A stretch of DNA of 36,613 nt from an uncultured bacterium (GCA_947643145.1 CANRVD010000026.1:1-36613); one strand, 5' to 3'. Counted from the stretch's first letter, positions 8,540 to 18,471 are shown. A program made the numbers and translations. Notes: generated by a model not told the origin, from the letters alone.

Positions 8540-9751
8540 CTATTTTGCTAATGAAAATGCCGCATGAACTGCCTGCGCAGCATCTTCTGTGTATCTCTCA
8601 TCAATTAAAACCGTAACGCGGATTTCTGATGTGGAGATTTGACGGATATTAATGCCTGCATCGTAAAGAGCTTCAAACATTTTTGCAGCAACTCCCGGAT
8701 TCGTAATCATACCCGCTCCGACAACAGATACCTTTGCCACATCCCTGCTTACTGTGATATTTTTACACTTCAGGCTGGTATTGCCATGACGCTTCAATGT
8801 TTCTGTTACTTCCTCTTCCATATCTTCTGTAACAGTAAAACTAATATCCTGCGTTCCATTATGCTCTACAGACTGTAAAATCATATCAACATTTACCATA
8901 TGATTTGCCAGATGCTGGAATAGTTTGAAAGCAACTCCTGGCTTATTTTCAAGGCCTTCTACTGCAAACTGAACGACATTTTTATCTGTGGCAACCCCAC
9001 TTACTAACATTTTCTCCATATTACTTTCCTCCTTTACCACCGTTCCTTCACTTGTATTTAAACTAGAGCGGACAACTAACTGAACACCGTATTTTTTGGC
9101 CATCTCAACCGAACGATTATGCAGAACTCCTGCACCAAGACTTGCAAGCTCTAACATCTCATCATACGTAATTTCATCCAGCTTACGCGCTGACGGCACA
9201 ACACGTGGGTCTGCCGTAAAGACACCATCCACATCGGTATAAATTTCACAGGCATCTGCATGCAGGGCTGCGGCCAGTGCAACAGCCGTTGTATCAGAAC
9301 CACCACGTCCTAATGTTGTAAAATCATCATATTTACTAATTCCCTGAAAACCTGTTATCACTACAATCCGACGGTTATCCAGCTCAAAATGTATTCTTTG
9401 TGTATCAATTTTCTTTAATCTCGCATTTCCATAATCTGCTGTCGTATGCATTGCAACCTGAAAAGCATTTAAGGAAACCGCAGGAACTCCTAAAGAATCC
9501 ATTGCCATCGCCATCAAAGCGACAGAAGTCTGCTCTCCGGTAGTCAAAAGCATATCCATCTCTCTTTTTGACGCCTTTGGGTTAATATCCTTTGCCATAT
9601 CAAGCAATACATCGGTCTGCTTACCCATAGCTGATAAAACTACTACTACCTGATTTCCTTTTTTATAATCTTCTATACAACGCTTTGCTACATTAAAAAT
9701 GCGTTCTTTATTTGCAACAGAAGTGCCGCCAAATTTCTTAACGATTAACAT
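8540..9751 (-). CDS. lysC: Aspartate kinase with two ACT domains
   Basis: Phosphorylates L-aspartate, the first step toward lysine, threonine and methionine. The 403-residue product has the KFGGTS motif (6-11), TTGEQTSVALMA, the GRGGSDTTAVALAAAL catalytic segment and TDVDGVFTADPR, followed by two ACT domains from about residue 260 (VEGLENKPGVAFKLFQHLA and VVGAGMITNPGVAAKMFEAL). These suggest feedback by lysine and/or threonine. The ATG at 9751, with GGAGG 5 nt upstream, is preferred over an in-frame TTG at 9763 that lies inside the ribosome binding site. It begins 14 bp after the preceding gene and is the last gene of the prfB-hom-kinase-lysC run. Confidence 0.96.
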   Translation of the reverse strand: MLIVKKFGGTSVANKERIFNVAKRCIEDYKKGNQVVVVLSAMGKQTDVLLDMAKDINPKASKREMDMLLTTGEQTSVALMAMAMDSLGVPAVSLNAFQVAMHTTADYGNARLKKIDTQRIHFELDNRRIVVITGFQGISKYDDFTTLGRGGSDTTAVALAAALHADACEIYTDVDGVFTADPRVVPSARKLDEITYDEMLELASLGAGVLHNRSVEMAKKYGVQLVVRSSLNTSEGTVVKEESNMEKMLVSGVATDKNVVQFAVEGLENKPGVAFKLFQHLANHMVNVDMILQSVEHNGTQDISFTVTEDMEEEVTETLKRHGNTSLKCKNITVSRDVAKVSVVGAGMITNPGVAAKMFEALYDAGINIRQISTSEIRVTVLIDERYTEDAAQAVHAAFSLAK

Positions 9752-9765
9752 AATGTCCTCCAATC

Positions 9766-10968
9766 TTACTTTTCTAATAGTTTACTCATTAATGTATAAC
9801 CCTGTTCCACTACAATGCCACTCTTTCTTGCATCGGCTTCATTGTAGAGACCGGCAGACTCCGTATCCTCCCTGCTGTCATAAAGCATATAAGGAACAGC
9901 ATCGTCTGTATGTGTACGGCATGCAATCGGTGTCGGATGGTCTGGCATAACTAACATACGGTATGGCTCGCCTGACTGATTCATTTTTTCCACTACCTTT
10001 GCCAGTACCCGCTCGTCTAAATACTCTATTGCCTTGATTTTGCGCTCCAAACTCCCCTGATGTCCCATTTCATCTGGCGCTTCCATATGGATATATACGA
10101 AATCAAAACCGTCCTCTAAAAGCGCTTTTACCGCTGCATCTGCTTTTCCTTCCCAGTTGGTTTCCAAGGTTCCATTCGCACCTTCCACCTCGATATTTGT
10201 CATGTCTGCTCCAACGGCAATTCCTTTTAACAAGTCAACCGCCGAAATCATGGCACCCTTTTTATGGTACTTTCCTTCAAAAGAATCCAGCACCGGTCTT
10301 GTTCCAGCTCCCCAGAACCAAAGGGAATTTGCTTTATTTAACCCTTTTTTGGCACGTTCTATATTAACCGGATGATTATTTAAAATATCATAGCTTCGCT
10401 TCATCATATCGCAAAGCTTTTTTTCTGCCGGAAGATGCTGGCCAATAACCTGTCCCAACACATCATGAGGCGGGGTTAATTCCACTACCTCCCCCTTATC
10501 CCAGATTGTCAGATGACGATAGCTAGTTCCAACATAGTACTGAAACTGCTCATCATTCATTTCTTTCCTGATGGCCTCCATCAAAAGAGCAGCTTCTTCC
10601 GTTGAAATTTCACCGGAACTATGGTCTATAATCTTCTTTTCCTCATATGGCAAACCATCATCAGAAACTGTTACAATATTACAACGAATTGCAATATCCG
10701 TATCCTTCATCGGCACTCCGATACTAAGAGCCTCAAGCGGCGAACGTCCTGTATAATACTGTTTTGGATTATACCCCAGTACTGCAAGATTTGCTGTATC
10801 ACTACCCGGCTTCATTCCATCTGGGATGGTGCGGGCAAGCCCTATCTCAGATTTTGATGCCAACGCATCCATTGCAGGTGTTTTTGCATACATCAAAGGA
10901 GTCTTTCCCCCAATCTCTGCAATCGGCTCATCTGCCATACCGTCTCCTAATACAACAATGTATTTCAT
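9766..10968 (-). CDS. ApgM-like metalloenzyme; probable homoserine kinase by context
   Basis: Alkaline-phosphatase-superfamily protein of the archaeal-type cofactor-independent phosphoglycerate mutase family (400 residues). Motifs include VLGDGMAD (metal ligand D9), the nucleophile region GMKPGSDTANLAVLGY (S56), EAPDEMGHQG and MPDHPTPIACRTHTDDAVPY with metal-binding D/H residues. Within this family a subset placed beside threonine genes has been proposed to act as homoserine kinase in genomes lacking ThrB. Here it lies 9 bp after hom and 14 bp before lysC, with AGGAGG overlapping the hom stop, which strongly suggests the kinase role (homoserine to O-phosphohomoserine). The alternative is a true phosphoglycerate mutase. 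Sequence alone does not decide between them. Confidence 0.85.
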   Translation of the reverse strand: MKYIVVLGDGMADEPIAEIGGKTPLMYAKTPAMDALASKSEIGLARTIPDGMKPGSDTANLAVLGYNPKQYYTGRSPLEALSIGVPMKDTDIAIRCNIVTVSDDGLPYEEKKIIDHSSGEISTEEAALLMEAIRKEMNDEQFQYYVGTSYRHLTIWDKGEVVELTPPHDVLGQVIGQHLPAEKKLCDMMKRSYDILNNHPVNIERAKKGLNKANSLWFWGAGTRPVLDSFEGKYHKKGAMISAVDLLKGIAVGADMTNIEVEGANGTLETNWEGKADAAVKALLEDGFDFVYIHMEAPDEMGHQGSLERKIKAIEYLDERVLAKVVEKMNQSGEPYRMLVMPDHPTPIACRTHTDDAVPYMLYDSREDTESAGLYNEADARKSGIVVEQGYTLMSKLLEK

Positions 10969-10977
10969 CTTAACCTC

Positions 10978-12189
10978 CTATGCGTCAAAACGAATCTTGT
11001 TGATAACAGATAATGCATCCGCTGCCTTGCCATACGCTCCTTCTGTCATCTCTTCCGTTACAAATCCAAACTCATCTGTATAGCCGACATCTACTGGTGT
11101 TACCTTTCCAAAGGCAGCGGCTACTTCCTTTTCTACTTCTTCCCTGCCTCCATGTACACGGACAAAGAACTTTGAAGTTACTTCATCCAAAGGCATCAGG
11201 TTCAGTTTCTCATGCTCCCACAGAGTCTTCATATGGACGTTACTATGTTTTGTTTCCTCAATCACATCTGAAACAACCGCACTGGCAGTAGCTAACTTCC
11301 CTGCCCCTTGTCCATAAAACATCACATCACCAACCATATTTCCCTTGACCAGAATGGCATTAAACACACCATCCACACTATATAACGGATGTGAAGAAGT
11401 AATCAGTTTTGGTGCTACCATTGCCGCTACTCTGTCTCCAACCTTCCTGCTGGAACCAAAGATTTTAATTTTAGCACCGAGTTTCTTTGCATAATTAATA
11501 TCCCTGTCTGTTATCTTTGTAATTCCCTCTGTATAAATATCTTCAAAATCTAACTGCTTACCATATGCAAGGGATGTGAGGATTGCAATCTTGCGGCAGG
11601 CATCATGCCCCTCAATATCGGCTGTCGGGTCTTTCTCTGCATAACCTTTTTCCTGCGCATCCTTTAATACAGAATCAAAGTCAGCGCCTTTTTCTGTCAT
11701 CTCTGTCAAAATGTAATTTGTCGTACCATTTAAAATACCAGAAATTTCCAAGATCTCATCCGGTGCAAGAGACACTTTCAAAGGGCGTATAATCGGAATG
11801 CCGCCTCCTACGCTTGCCTCAAACAGAAAATTTACATTTTTATCCTGTGCTGTTTCTAACAGTTCAGGACCATATGCCGCAACAAGAGCTTTATTGGATG
11901 TACATACACTTTTTCCGCTTTCTAAAGATGCTTTTACAAACTCATACGCAGGATGGAGTCCTCCCATTGTCTCAATGACTATCTGTACCTCACTATCGTT
12001 TTTGATTTCTTCAAAATCATGCACGATAATATCCTGTACCGGATCACCCGGAAAATCCCTTAAATCCAGTATGGACTTTACCTGAATCTCCTCACCGGTT
12101 CTTTTTGTAATCAGTTCTTTATTTTCCCTGATTATTTCAACAACACCAGAACCAACAGTACCATAGCCTAATACACTAACTTTCATCAT
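10978..12189 (-). CDS. hom: Homoserine dehydrogenase
   Basis: NAD(P)H-dependent reduction of aspartate semialdehyde to homoserine. An N-terminal Rossmann motif (VSVLGYGTVGSGVV) is followed by the catalytic-domain signature GGGIPIIRPLK and GILNGTTNYILTEM, then KGYAEKDPTADIEGHDACRKIAIL. The C-terminal about 80 residues (KFFVRVHG onward) form an ACT-type regulatory domain, usual for threonine-inhibited enzymes. AAGGAGG precedes twin ATGs at 12189 (5-nt spacing) and 12186 (8-nt spacing); either is possible, giving 404 or 403 residues. The longer frame from 12246 overlaps prfB and is not the real start. It begins about 19 bp after prfB, so the two are probably co-transcribed. Confidence 0.95.
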   Translation of the reverse strand: MMKVSVLGYGTVGSGVVEIIRENKELITKRTGEEIQVKSILDLRDFPGDPVQDIIVHDFEEIKNDSEVQIVIETMGGLHPAYEFVKASLESGKSVCTSNKALVAAYGPELLETAQDKNVNFLFEASVGGGIPIIRPLKVSLAPDEILEISGILNGTTNYILTEMTEKGADFDSVLKDAQEKGYAEKDPTADIEGHDACRKIAILTSLAYGKQLDFEDIYTEGITKITDRDINYAKKLGAKIKIFGSSRKVGDRVAAMVAPKLITSSHPLYSVDGVFNAILVKGNMVGDVMFYGQGAGKLATASAVVSDVIEETKHSNVHMKTLWEHEKLNLMPLDEVTSKFFVRVHGGREEVEKEVAAAFGKVTPVDVGYTDEFGFVTEEMTEGAYGKAADALSVINKIRFDA

Positions 12190-12208
12190 GTTTTCCTCCT
12201 TTTCTGCC

Positions 12209-13322
12209 TCACCGTTCTGTGCTTGTAATCCATCCAAGATAAGCATTCATAAACGAATCTATATTTCCATCCAGCACTCCCTGAACATTACTGACTTCAG
12301 CATTTGTCCTGTGATCCTTCACCATGGTATACGGCTGCATAACATAAGAACGTATCTGATTGCCCCAGCCGATTTCTTTCGCTTCCCCACGGATGCCGTT
12401 TGCCTTATCAAGCTGCTCCTGCTGTTTCAAAAGATACAGCTTTGCCTTTAACATCTGCATTGCCTTGTCTTTATTCATATGCTGGGAACGTTCATTCTGG
12501 CACTGTACCACAATCCCCGTCGGAAAATGTGTAATACGAATTGCCGAAGATGTTTTATTAATATGCTGCCCGCCAGCACCACTGGAACGGTATGTGTCGA
12601 TACGGATATCATCATCTGCAATCTCTACATCCAAATCCTCCTCAATATCCGGCATAACATCACAGGATACAAACGAAGTCTGCCGCTTTCCTGCGGCGTT
12701 AAATGGTGAAATTCGTACAAGGCGGTGAACACCATGCTCTGACTTCAGATATCCATACGCATTCATTCCATTAATCTGCAGAGTAACCGACTTTAAACCT
12801 GCTTCCTCGCCATCCAGAAAATCAAGCATTTCTACCTGAAATCCCCTCTTTTCCGCCCAACGCTGATACATACGGCAGAGCATACTTGCCCAGTCACAGC
12901 TTTCTGTCCCGCCGGCACCTGCATGAAGCGTCAGAATCGCATTATCCCTATCATATTCACCGCTTAACAACGTCTCTATCCGAAGCTCCTCAAACTGTTT
13001 TTCAAAAGACTGCAAAGCACTCTGAATTTCGCTGACTAAACCGGCATCATTTTCCTCTTCGCCAATCTCAATCAGTGTCAGCATGTCCTCTCTGTCTGTG
13101 CAAAGAGCCTCATACCGTTCAATTACATCTTTTAATTTTTTACTTTCCTGGACAATGGCTGTGGATTTCGCCGGATTATCCCAAAATCCCGGCTCCTCCA
13201 TCGTCCTTTCTAGCTCTTCCACTCTGTTCCTCTTATTTGCGAGGTCAAAGTGAATTCCCCATTTCAATTAATGGCTTTTCATAATCTGATAAAGTAATTT
13301 TCATACTGTCAAATTCTACCAT
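12209..13322 (-). CDS. prfB: Peptide chain release factor 2 (programmed +1 frameshift)
   Basis: RF2 releases nascent peptides at UGA and UAA. The first 25 codons start at an ATG at 13322 (MVEFDSMKITLSDYEKPL...), reach CTT TGA C at 13244-13250, and must shift +1 at the in-frame TGA (13245-13247) to continue as DLANKRNRVEELE. The full product is then 370 residues, the normal RF2 length. The GGQ peptidyl-hydrolysis motif is in SSGAGGQHINKTSSAIR and the UGA-recognising SPF motif in RISPFNAAGKRQ. It is a single gene read through the shift, not two ORFs. It lies 118 bp after secA and heads the hom-kinase-lysC run. Confidence 0.96.
13244..13260 (-). promoter_or_regulatory. prfB: RF2 autoregulatory frameshift site
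   Basis: On the minus strand the slippery CTT-TGA-C is preceded by GGGGAATTCA, so a Shine-Dalgarno-like GGGG lies 6 nt upstream of CTT. This is the known RF2 feedback arrangement: slow termination at UGA when RF2 is scarce allows tRNA-Leu to slip forward one base. The internal SD is a few nucleotides farther from the shift codon than in E. coli, so efficiency may differ. Confidence 0.92.
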
Positions 13323-13440
13323 CAACTCACCTCTTTCTATTTTTACTAGTTATAAATATAGTCACATCAGAAAGGTTTGAAGTTCCACTATCACAGGAAA
13401 AAACCATGCTATGTGCAACTAAATCAAACCTAACCTTAAC

Positions 13441-16002
13441 TTAAATGCGTTTTCCGCAGCACATTTTATATTTTTTACCGCTTCCGCATGGGCATGGGTC
13501 ATTTGGCTGAATCTTTTTCCCCTCCCGTCTTTTTGGGGCTGCTGCAACCGTTTCATCCTTATTTGTTCCGGTTACTTTGGCAACCTGCTCACGCTCTACC
13601 TTCTGCTCAATCTGAACGTGCATCAGTGCTTTTACGGTATCCTCATAAATTGCATCAATCATTGCATCAAACATATCAAAACCGGCAAACTTATATTCTA
13701 CAACCGGGTCTCTCTGTCCAAATGCCTGCAGGCCAATTCCCTGACGCAGCTGGTCCATATCATCAATGTGGTCCATCCACTTATGGTCAATCACCTTTAA
13801 CAGAATAATCCGCTCTACCTCACGAATCTGGTCTGCATCCGGAAATTCCGCTTCCTTGGCTTCATATACCTTTACTGCTTCTTCTTTCAAGAACTGTAAC
13901 AGCTCATCTTTTTTCATATGCTTTAGCTGCTCATCTGTCAGCTTCACCTTCGGCATCGGAACAATCGGACGGATGACATTATTTAACTCTTCCAAATCCC
14001 ATTCTTCTGCAGGTGCATCTGCATTAATAATCGCTCCTACCGTACGCTCAACAACATCTGTTATCATCTTGTAGATGGTGTCTCTCATGCTCTCACCATC
14101 CAAAACCTTACGGCGTTCTTTATAAATAACCTCACGCTGTTCATTATTTACGCGGTCAAATTCAAGCAGGTTTTTACGGATACCAAAGTTATTTCCTTCA
14201 ATCTTCTTCTGCGCCCCCTCAATGGCATTGGATAACATTTTGTGCTCGACCTGCTCTCCCTCCATTGCATCAAATAGCCCCATCAGACGTTCTGAGCCAA
14301 ACAGACGCATCAAATCGTCTTCCAGGGAAATGTAGAAGCGCGACTCACCCGGATCACCCTGGCGTCCGGAACGTCCACGAAGCTGGTTATCAATACGTCT
14401 CGACTCGTGCCGCTCTGTACCAATAATCTTCAAACCGCCTAACTCCGTAACTCCCTCACCAAGCTTAATATCGGTACCACGTCCGGCCATATTGGTAGCA
14501 ATGGTTACAGCTCCAAGCTGTCCGGCATCTGCAATGATTTCAGCCTCTAACTCATGGAACTTCGCATTCAATACTTTATGCGGAATTCCTTTCTTTCTTA
14601 ATTTGCTGCTCAGATATTCAGATGTCTCAATCGTAATCGTACCAACCAGTACAGGCTGTCCCTTTGCATGGGCCTGAACAATATCTTCCACTACCGCATC
14701 AAACTTCTCTTCCTTTGTCTTGTAAACCACATCATTATAATCAATACGTGCAATTGGAAGATTTGTCGGAACTTCCACAACATCCATTCCATAAATCTCA
14801 CGGAACTCCTTTTCCTCTGTCAGCGCCGTACCGGTCATACCTGACTTCTTACCATATTTATTAAAGAAGTTCTGGAACGTAATTGTTGCAAGCGTTTTGC
14901 TCTCTCTCTTAACCTTTACATGCTCCTTTGCTTCAATCGCCTGATGCAGTCCATCGGAAAAACGGCGTCCCGGCATAATACGTCCTGTGAACTCGTCAAC
15001 AATCAAAACCTCATCATCATTGACCACATAATCCTTATCCCGAAACATCAGGGAATGCGCACGAAGTGCAAGGTTAATGTTATGCTGCAACTCTAAATTG
15101 TCCGGGTCTGCAAGATTTTCTACCTGGAAAAAACGCTCTGCCTTACGGACACCTTCTTCGGTCAGATTGACATTCTTATCCTTCTCATCTACAACATAAT
15201 CACCCGTTTCCTGCTCTTGTTCGTTCATCAGGATATCCATCTTGGAAAGCTCCTTAGCAGTACCTCTGGTCAGCTGTTTTACAAATATATCACATGCCTC
15301 ATATAGTTTCGTGGATTTTCCACTCTGTCCGGAAATAATCAGAGGCGTTCTTGCTTCATCAATTAATACAGAGTCCACCTCATCAATAATTGCATAATGA
15401 AGCTCTCTCTGTACTAATTCTTCTTTATAAACTACCATGTTATCACGCAGATAATCAAATCCCAGTTCATTATTCGTTGCATATGTGATATCACAGTTAT
15501 ATGCTTCCCTTCTCTCATCGTTATTCATGGAATTCAGAATGACACCAACGGAAAGGCCTAAAAACTCATGCACCTTTCCCATCCATTCTGCATCACGCTT
15601 AGCAAGATAATCATTGACCGTCACGATATGGACACCCTTACCCTCTAATGCATTCAAATATGCCGGAAGGGTAGAGACTAACGTCTTACCTTCACCTGTT
15701 CGCATTTCCGTAATGCGCCCCTGATGAAGAATAATACCACCAATTAGCTGTACACGGTAATGACGCATACTCAACACACGTGTTGCTGCTTCCCTGACCG
15801 TAGCATATGCCTCTGGAAGCAAATCATCAAGCGTCTCACCATTCGCCAGACGCTCCTTAAACTCTGGCGTTTTTGCCTGAAGTTCCTCATCTGTTAACTT
15901 CTCAAACTCCGGTGCCAAAGCTTCAATCTTGTCCACGATTGGTATAATTCTTTTGACCTCATGCTGACTATGTGTTCCAAAAATCTTACTAAATAAACTC
16001 AT
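13441..16002 (-). CDS. secA: Preprotein translocase ATPase SecA
   Basis: Motor of the Sec export channel, acting at the inner face of the membrane with SecYEG. The 853-residue protein carries Walker A MRTGEGKT (100-107), the DEAD-like [15 protein letters not shown], the second nucleotide-binding fold ([40 protein letters not shown]) and a complete C-terminal zinc tail ([16 protein letters not shown]) that binds lipids or SecB-like partners. The ATG at 16002 has TAGGAG 8 nt upstream. It is driven by its own promoter (16101-16129), with a leader of about 90 nt containing a hairpin. Confidence 0.97.
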   Translation of the reverse strand: MSLFSKIFGTHSQHEVKRIIPIVDKIEALAPEFEKLTDEELQAKTPEFKERLANGETLDDLLPEAYATVREAATRVLSMRHYRVQLIGGIILHQGRITEMRTGEGKTLVSTLPAYLNALEGKGVHIVTVNDYLAKRDAEWMGKVHEFLGLSVGVILNSMNNDERREAYNCDITYATNNELGFDYLRDNMVVYKEELVQRELHYAIIDEVDSVLIDEARTPLIISGQSGKSTKLYEACDIFVKQLTRGTAKELSKMDILMNEQEQETGDYVVDEKDKNVNLTEEGVRKAERFFQVENLADPDNLELQHNINLALRAHSLMFRDKDYVVNDDEVLIVDEFTGRIMPGRRFSDGLHQAIEAKEHVKVKRESKTLATITFQNFFNKYGKKSGMTGTALTEEKEFREIYGMDVVEVPTNLPIARIDYNDVVYKTKEEKFDAVVEDIVQAHAKGQPVLVGTITIETSEYLSSKLRKKGIPHKVLNAKFHELEAEIIADAGQLGAVTIATNMAGRGTDIKLGEGVTELGGLKIIGTERHESRRIDNQLRGRSGRQGDPGESRFYISLEDDLMRLFGSERLMGLFDAMEGEQVEHKMLSNAIEGAQKKIEGNNFGIRKNLLEFDRVNNEQREVIYKERRKVLDGESMRDTIYKMITDVVERTVGAIINADAPAEEWDLEELNNVIRPIVPMPKVKLTDEQLKHMKKDELLQFLKEEAVKVYEAKEAEFPDADQIREVERIILLKVIDHKWMDHIDDMDQLRQGIGLQAFGQRDPVVEYKFAGFDMFDAMIDAIYEDTVKALMHVQIEQKVEREQVAKVTGTNKDETVAAAPKRREGKKIQPNDPCPCGSGKKYKMCCGKRI

Positions 16003-16063
16003 GCAAATCGCTCCTATTTTAAATATATTTTGTACAAATCATATACATAAATACCAAATTCTA

Positions 16064-16087
16064 TTCTCTAAAAATGCAGTTAGAGAA
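16064..16087 (-). other. Hairpin in the secA leader
   Basis: TTCTCTAA (16064-16071) and TTAGAGAA (16080-16087) make a perfect 8-bp stem with an 8-nt loop. It lies between the predicted transcription start (about 16094) and the secA ribosome binding site, close to the 5' end of the mRNA, where it could protect the transcript or modulate initiation. Confidence 0.5.
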
Positions 16088-16100
16088 CAAACCATTCTAC

Positions 16101-16129
16101 AGTATAGCATTAAAGTCCATTGGAAGCAA
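16101..16129 (-). promoter_or_regulatory. sigma-A promoter of secA
   Basis: Minus-strand TTGCTT (16124-16129), exactly 17 nt, TATACT (16101-16106). It lies between the large inverted repeat and secA. Confidence 0.75.
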
Positions 16130-16136
16130 CATTTTT

Positions 16137-16207
16137 TCACGGAAATCAATTTTCAAAATTATATTTACAGAATATCACATTCTAATTTTGAAAATTGATT
16201 TCCGTGA
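16137..16207. repeat. Perfect 25-bp inverted repeat between ung and secA
   Basis: The arms 16137-16161 and 16183-16207 are exact reverse complements over 25 bp (TCACGGAAATCAATTTTC... and its complement), separated by 21 bp. The T-run (16132-16137) lies on the left of the plus strand, so neither strand has a classical T-tract after the hairpin. It sits 8 bp after the ung stop and 8 bp before the secA -35 box. It may end ung transcription, or it may be a MITE-like insertion. Confidence 0.85.
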
Positions 16208-16214
16208 TATTGTT

Positions 16215-16892
16215 CTATGCATCTTCAATTTGCCAGTCTATCGGCTCCAAACCATTCTTTTCGAGAAATTCATTCGTCTGGCTGAAATGCCTGCATCCGA
16301 AAAACCCCCGGTAAGCCGACAGTGGGCTTGGATGTGGCGCCTTCAATATAAGATGCCCTGGATTTGTAAGCATCGGAATCTTACTCTGTGCCGGCTTTCC
16401 CCACAGAAGATACACCACCGGACGCTCCTGTGCATTTACAGCCTGTATGACTGCATCCGTAAACTGTTCCCACCCTTTTCCCTGATGGGAATTCGCCTGA
16501 TGGGCACGCACTGTCAGAACTGTATTCAGCAATAGCACACCCTGGTCTGCCCACTTTTTTAAGTAACCATTGTTTGGAATCCGGCATCCCAAATCATCAT
16601 GAAGCTCTTTATAAATATTTTGCAGTGACGGTGGAATATCCTTTTGGTCACTCGGCACTGAAAAACTAAACCCGTGAGCCTGATGTACATTATGATAAGG
16701 ATCCTGTCCAAGAATCAGCACCTTTACTTCTGATAGAGGAGTAAAATGAAATGCATTAAAAATGTCATCTGCCGGAGGATATACAACTACCCTGCTGTAC
16801 TCCTCTTTTACAAATTCAAATAGTTCCTTATAATATGGCTTTGCAAACTCCTTCCTAATTGCACCCAGCCAATCATTCGTTATCATAGCCAT
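16215..16892 (-). CDS. ung: Uracil-DNA glycosylase
   Basis: Family 1 UDG, removing uracil from DNA as the first step of base excision repair in the cytoplasm. The water-activating motif GQDPYH is at 62-67, LLLNTVLTVR follows, and the DNA-intercalation loop HPSPLSAYRGFFGCRHFS is near the C-terminus. The 225-residue length is typical. The ATG at 16892 has AAAGGG about 7 nt upstream. It appears to be a single gene flanked by hairpin-forming spacers. Confidence 0.96.
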   Translation of the reverse strand: MAMITNDWLGAIRKEFAKPYYKELFEFVKEEYSRVVVYPPADDIFNAFHFTPLSEVKVLILGQDPYHNVHQAHGFSFSVPSDQKDIPPSLQNIYKELHDDLGCRIPNNGYLKKWADQGVLLLNTVLTVRAHQANSHQGKGWEQFTDAVIQAVNAQERPVVYLLWGKPAQSKIPMLTNPGHLILKAPHPSPLSAYRGFFGCRHFSQTNEFLEKNGLEPIDWQIEDA

Positions 16893-16997
16893 AGTTTTTC
16901 CCTTTCTGCTATTGGCGTAACTTTCACTTCCCGTTATGCCGCTTCGTGAGACAAATCATTATGTTTTAACTTACATGGTGCTTTCATGTACTAGCCC

Positions 16998-17759
16998 TTA
17001 CAGTCTCACACTAATGCCTTCTCTATGAAGATATTCTTTCACTTCTTTAATTTCCAATTCCTTATAATGAAACAGGGATGCCGCTAAGACAGCATCTGCA
17101 TTTCCTCTTGTAAAAGCCTCTTTAAAATGCTCCAGTTTCCCGGCTCCTCCAGAAGCAATGACTGGAATGGACACATTATCCGATACTATTTTCGTCAGTT
17201 CAATATCATATCCATCCTTTGCCCCGTCACAATCCATACTTGTCAGAAGAATCTCCCCTGCACCAAGCTCATTTGCCTTAATTGCCCATTCTACAGCATC
17301 CATTCCCATATCTACTCTGCCGCCGTTTTTATATATATTCCATCCACTGCCGTCTTCTCTCCGCTTTGCATCAATCGCAACGACAACACACTGGCTTCCA
17401 AACTTCATTGCAGCCTCTGAAATCAGGTTGGGATTTAAAATCGCTGCTGAGTTCACCGAAACCTTATCTGCCCCTTCCCGCAGCACCAGTTTAAAATCAT
17501 CAATGGTACGGATTCCGCCTCCAACCGTAAAAGGGATAAATACCGTTTCTGCTACACGCCGGACCATATCAATCTTAGTCGCCCTTGCATCGGAAGATGC
17601 TGTTATATCTAAAAACACCAGTTCATCAGCACCAGCCTGTCCATATGCTGCCCCTACTTCCACCGGATCACCTGCATCCCGCAAACTTACAAAGTTAATT
17701 CCTTTGACAACCCTGCCATTATTAATATCCAGACATGGAATAATTCTTTTCGTAAACAT
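16998..17759 (-). CDS. hisF: Imidazole glycerol phosphate synthase, cyclase subunit HisF
   Basis: Uses ammonia from HisH to convert PRFAR into IGP and AICAR, joining histidine and purine synthesis. It is a 253-residue (beta/alpha)8 barrel with both catalytic aspartates in place: D11 ([15 protein letters not shown]) and D130 ([10 protein letters not shown]). Phosphate-binding glycine motifs VGGGIRT and IASGGAG are visible. It begins 28 bp after hisH, so the two are co-expressed. No other his genes flank the pair. Confidence 0.97.
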   Translation of the reverse strand: MFTKRIIPCLDINNGRVVKGINFVSLRDAGDPVEVGAAYGQAGADELVFLDITASSDARATKIDMVRRVAETVFIPFTVGGGIRTIDDFKLVLREGADKVSVNSAAILNPNLISEAAMKFGSQCVVVAIDAKRREDGSGWNIYKNGGRVDMGMDAVEWAIKANELGAGEILLTSMDCDGAKDGYDIELTKIVSDNVSIPVIASGGAGKLEHFKEAFTRGNADAVLAASLFHYKELEIKEVKEYLHREGISVRL

Positions 17760-17787
17760 TAACTCACCTCATCTCCATAAAAATGAT

Positions 17788-18393
17788 TTATACAGCACAA
17801 AAATTCTGTAAAATCTGTAATCCCACTTCACCGCTTTTTTCAGGATGGAACTGGCAGGCGAATACATTTTCCCGTTCCACTGATGCATGGACATGGGTAA
17901 TATATTCTGTCGTTGCTGCAACATCCGATATCTGTACCGCTTCTAAATAGTAAGAATGTACAAAATATACATAAGAATGCTGTGGTATTCCCTGAAATAA
18001 CTTTGCACCACCTCTGATTTGCAGAGAGTTCCAGCCCATATGTGGAATTTTAAAATCTGCATTTTTCGGAAATGCTATAATTTTTCCCGGAAGAATCCCC
18101 AGTCCTTTTACCCCCGGCGCCTCATCGCTGGATTCAAACATAAGCTGCAATCCAAGACAGATTCCCAAAAACGGTGTCTTTTTTCCTACAACCTGATGAA
18201 TCACTTCCACAAGGCCAAAGTATTCCAGTTTTTCCATCGCATCACCAAACGCACCAACTCCCGGCAAAATAACCTTATCCGCTTCCAAAATTTCCTTTGC
18301 ATCCCTTGTTATTTTGCACGCCTCCCCTAAATGCTGTAATGCCTTTTCCACGCTTTTCAAATTTCCTGCATCATAATCAATAATCGCAATCAT
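17788..18393 (-). CDS. hisH: Imidazole glycerol phosphate synthase, glutamine amidotransferase subunit HisH
   Basis: Class I glutaminase that supplies ammonia to HisF. The 201 residues carry the PGVGAFGDAM oxyanion-region motif, the nucleophile C79 in PFLGICLGLQLMFESS, and H183/E185 in ACQFHPEKSGEVG, completing the Cys-His-Glu triad. The ATG at 18393 has AAGGAA upstream. It begins just after the terminator of the cheV operon; I could not identify a convincing separate promoter in the 36-bp gap. Confidence 0.97.
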   Translation of the reverse strand: MIAIIDYDAGNLKSVEKALQHLGEACKITRDAKEILEADKVILPGVGAFGDAMEKLEYFGLVEVIHQVVGKKTPFLGICLGLQLMFESSDEAPGVKGLGILPGKIIAFPKNADFKIPHMGWNSLQIRGGAKLFQGIPQHSYVYFVHSYYLEAVQISDVAATTEYITHVHASVERENVFACQFHPEKSGEVGLQILQNFCAV

Positions 18394-18429
18394 TCCCTAT
18401 ATTCCTTTCCAAGCCTGTTACTATTCTGC

Positions 18430-18462
18430 AAAAAATCCGCCGACGTTCCCCATCGACGGATT
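18430..18462 (-). terminator. Rho-independent terminator of the cheV operon
   Basis: AATCCGTCGA / TCGGCGGATT (minus strand) forms a 10-bp stem with one wobble and a 9-nt loop, followed by T6 (18430-18435). It lies about 10 bp beyond the stop of the acidic membrane protein. Confidence 0.85.
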
Positions 18463-18471
18463 CTTGTTTTG

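Noticed and set aside
16893-16997. Small RNA or gene between ung and hisH-hisF
   Set aside because: The 105-bp spacer has only a GGCGTAAC/GTTATGCC hairpin (16914-16940) and a TACATG/CATGTA hairpin (16972-16990); no promoter-terminator pair or reading frame is convincing.
17158-17811. 217-codon plus-strand frame opposite hisF
   Set aside because: It is antisense to a well-conserved hisF with all catalytic residues, and has no family resemblance or initiation signal.
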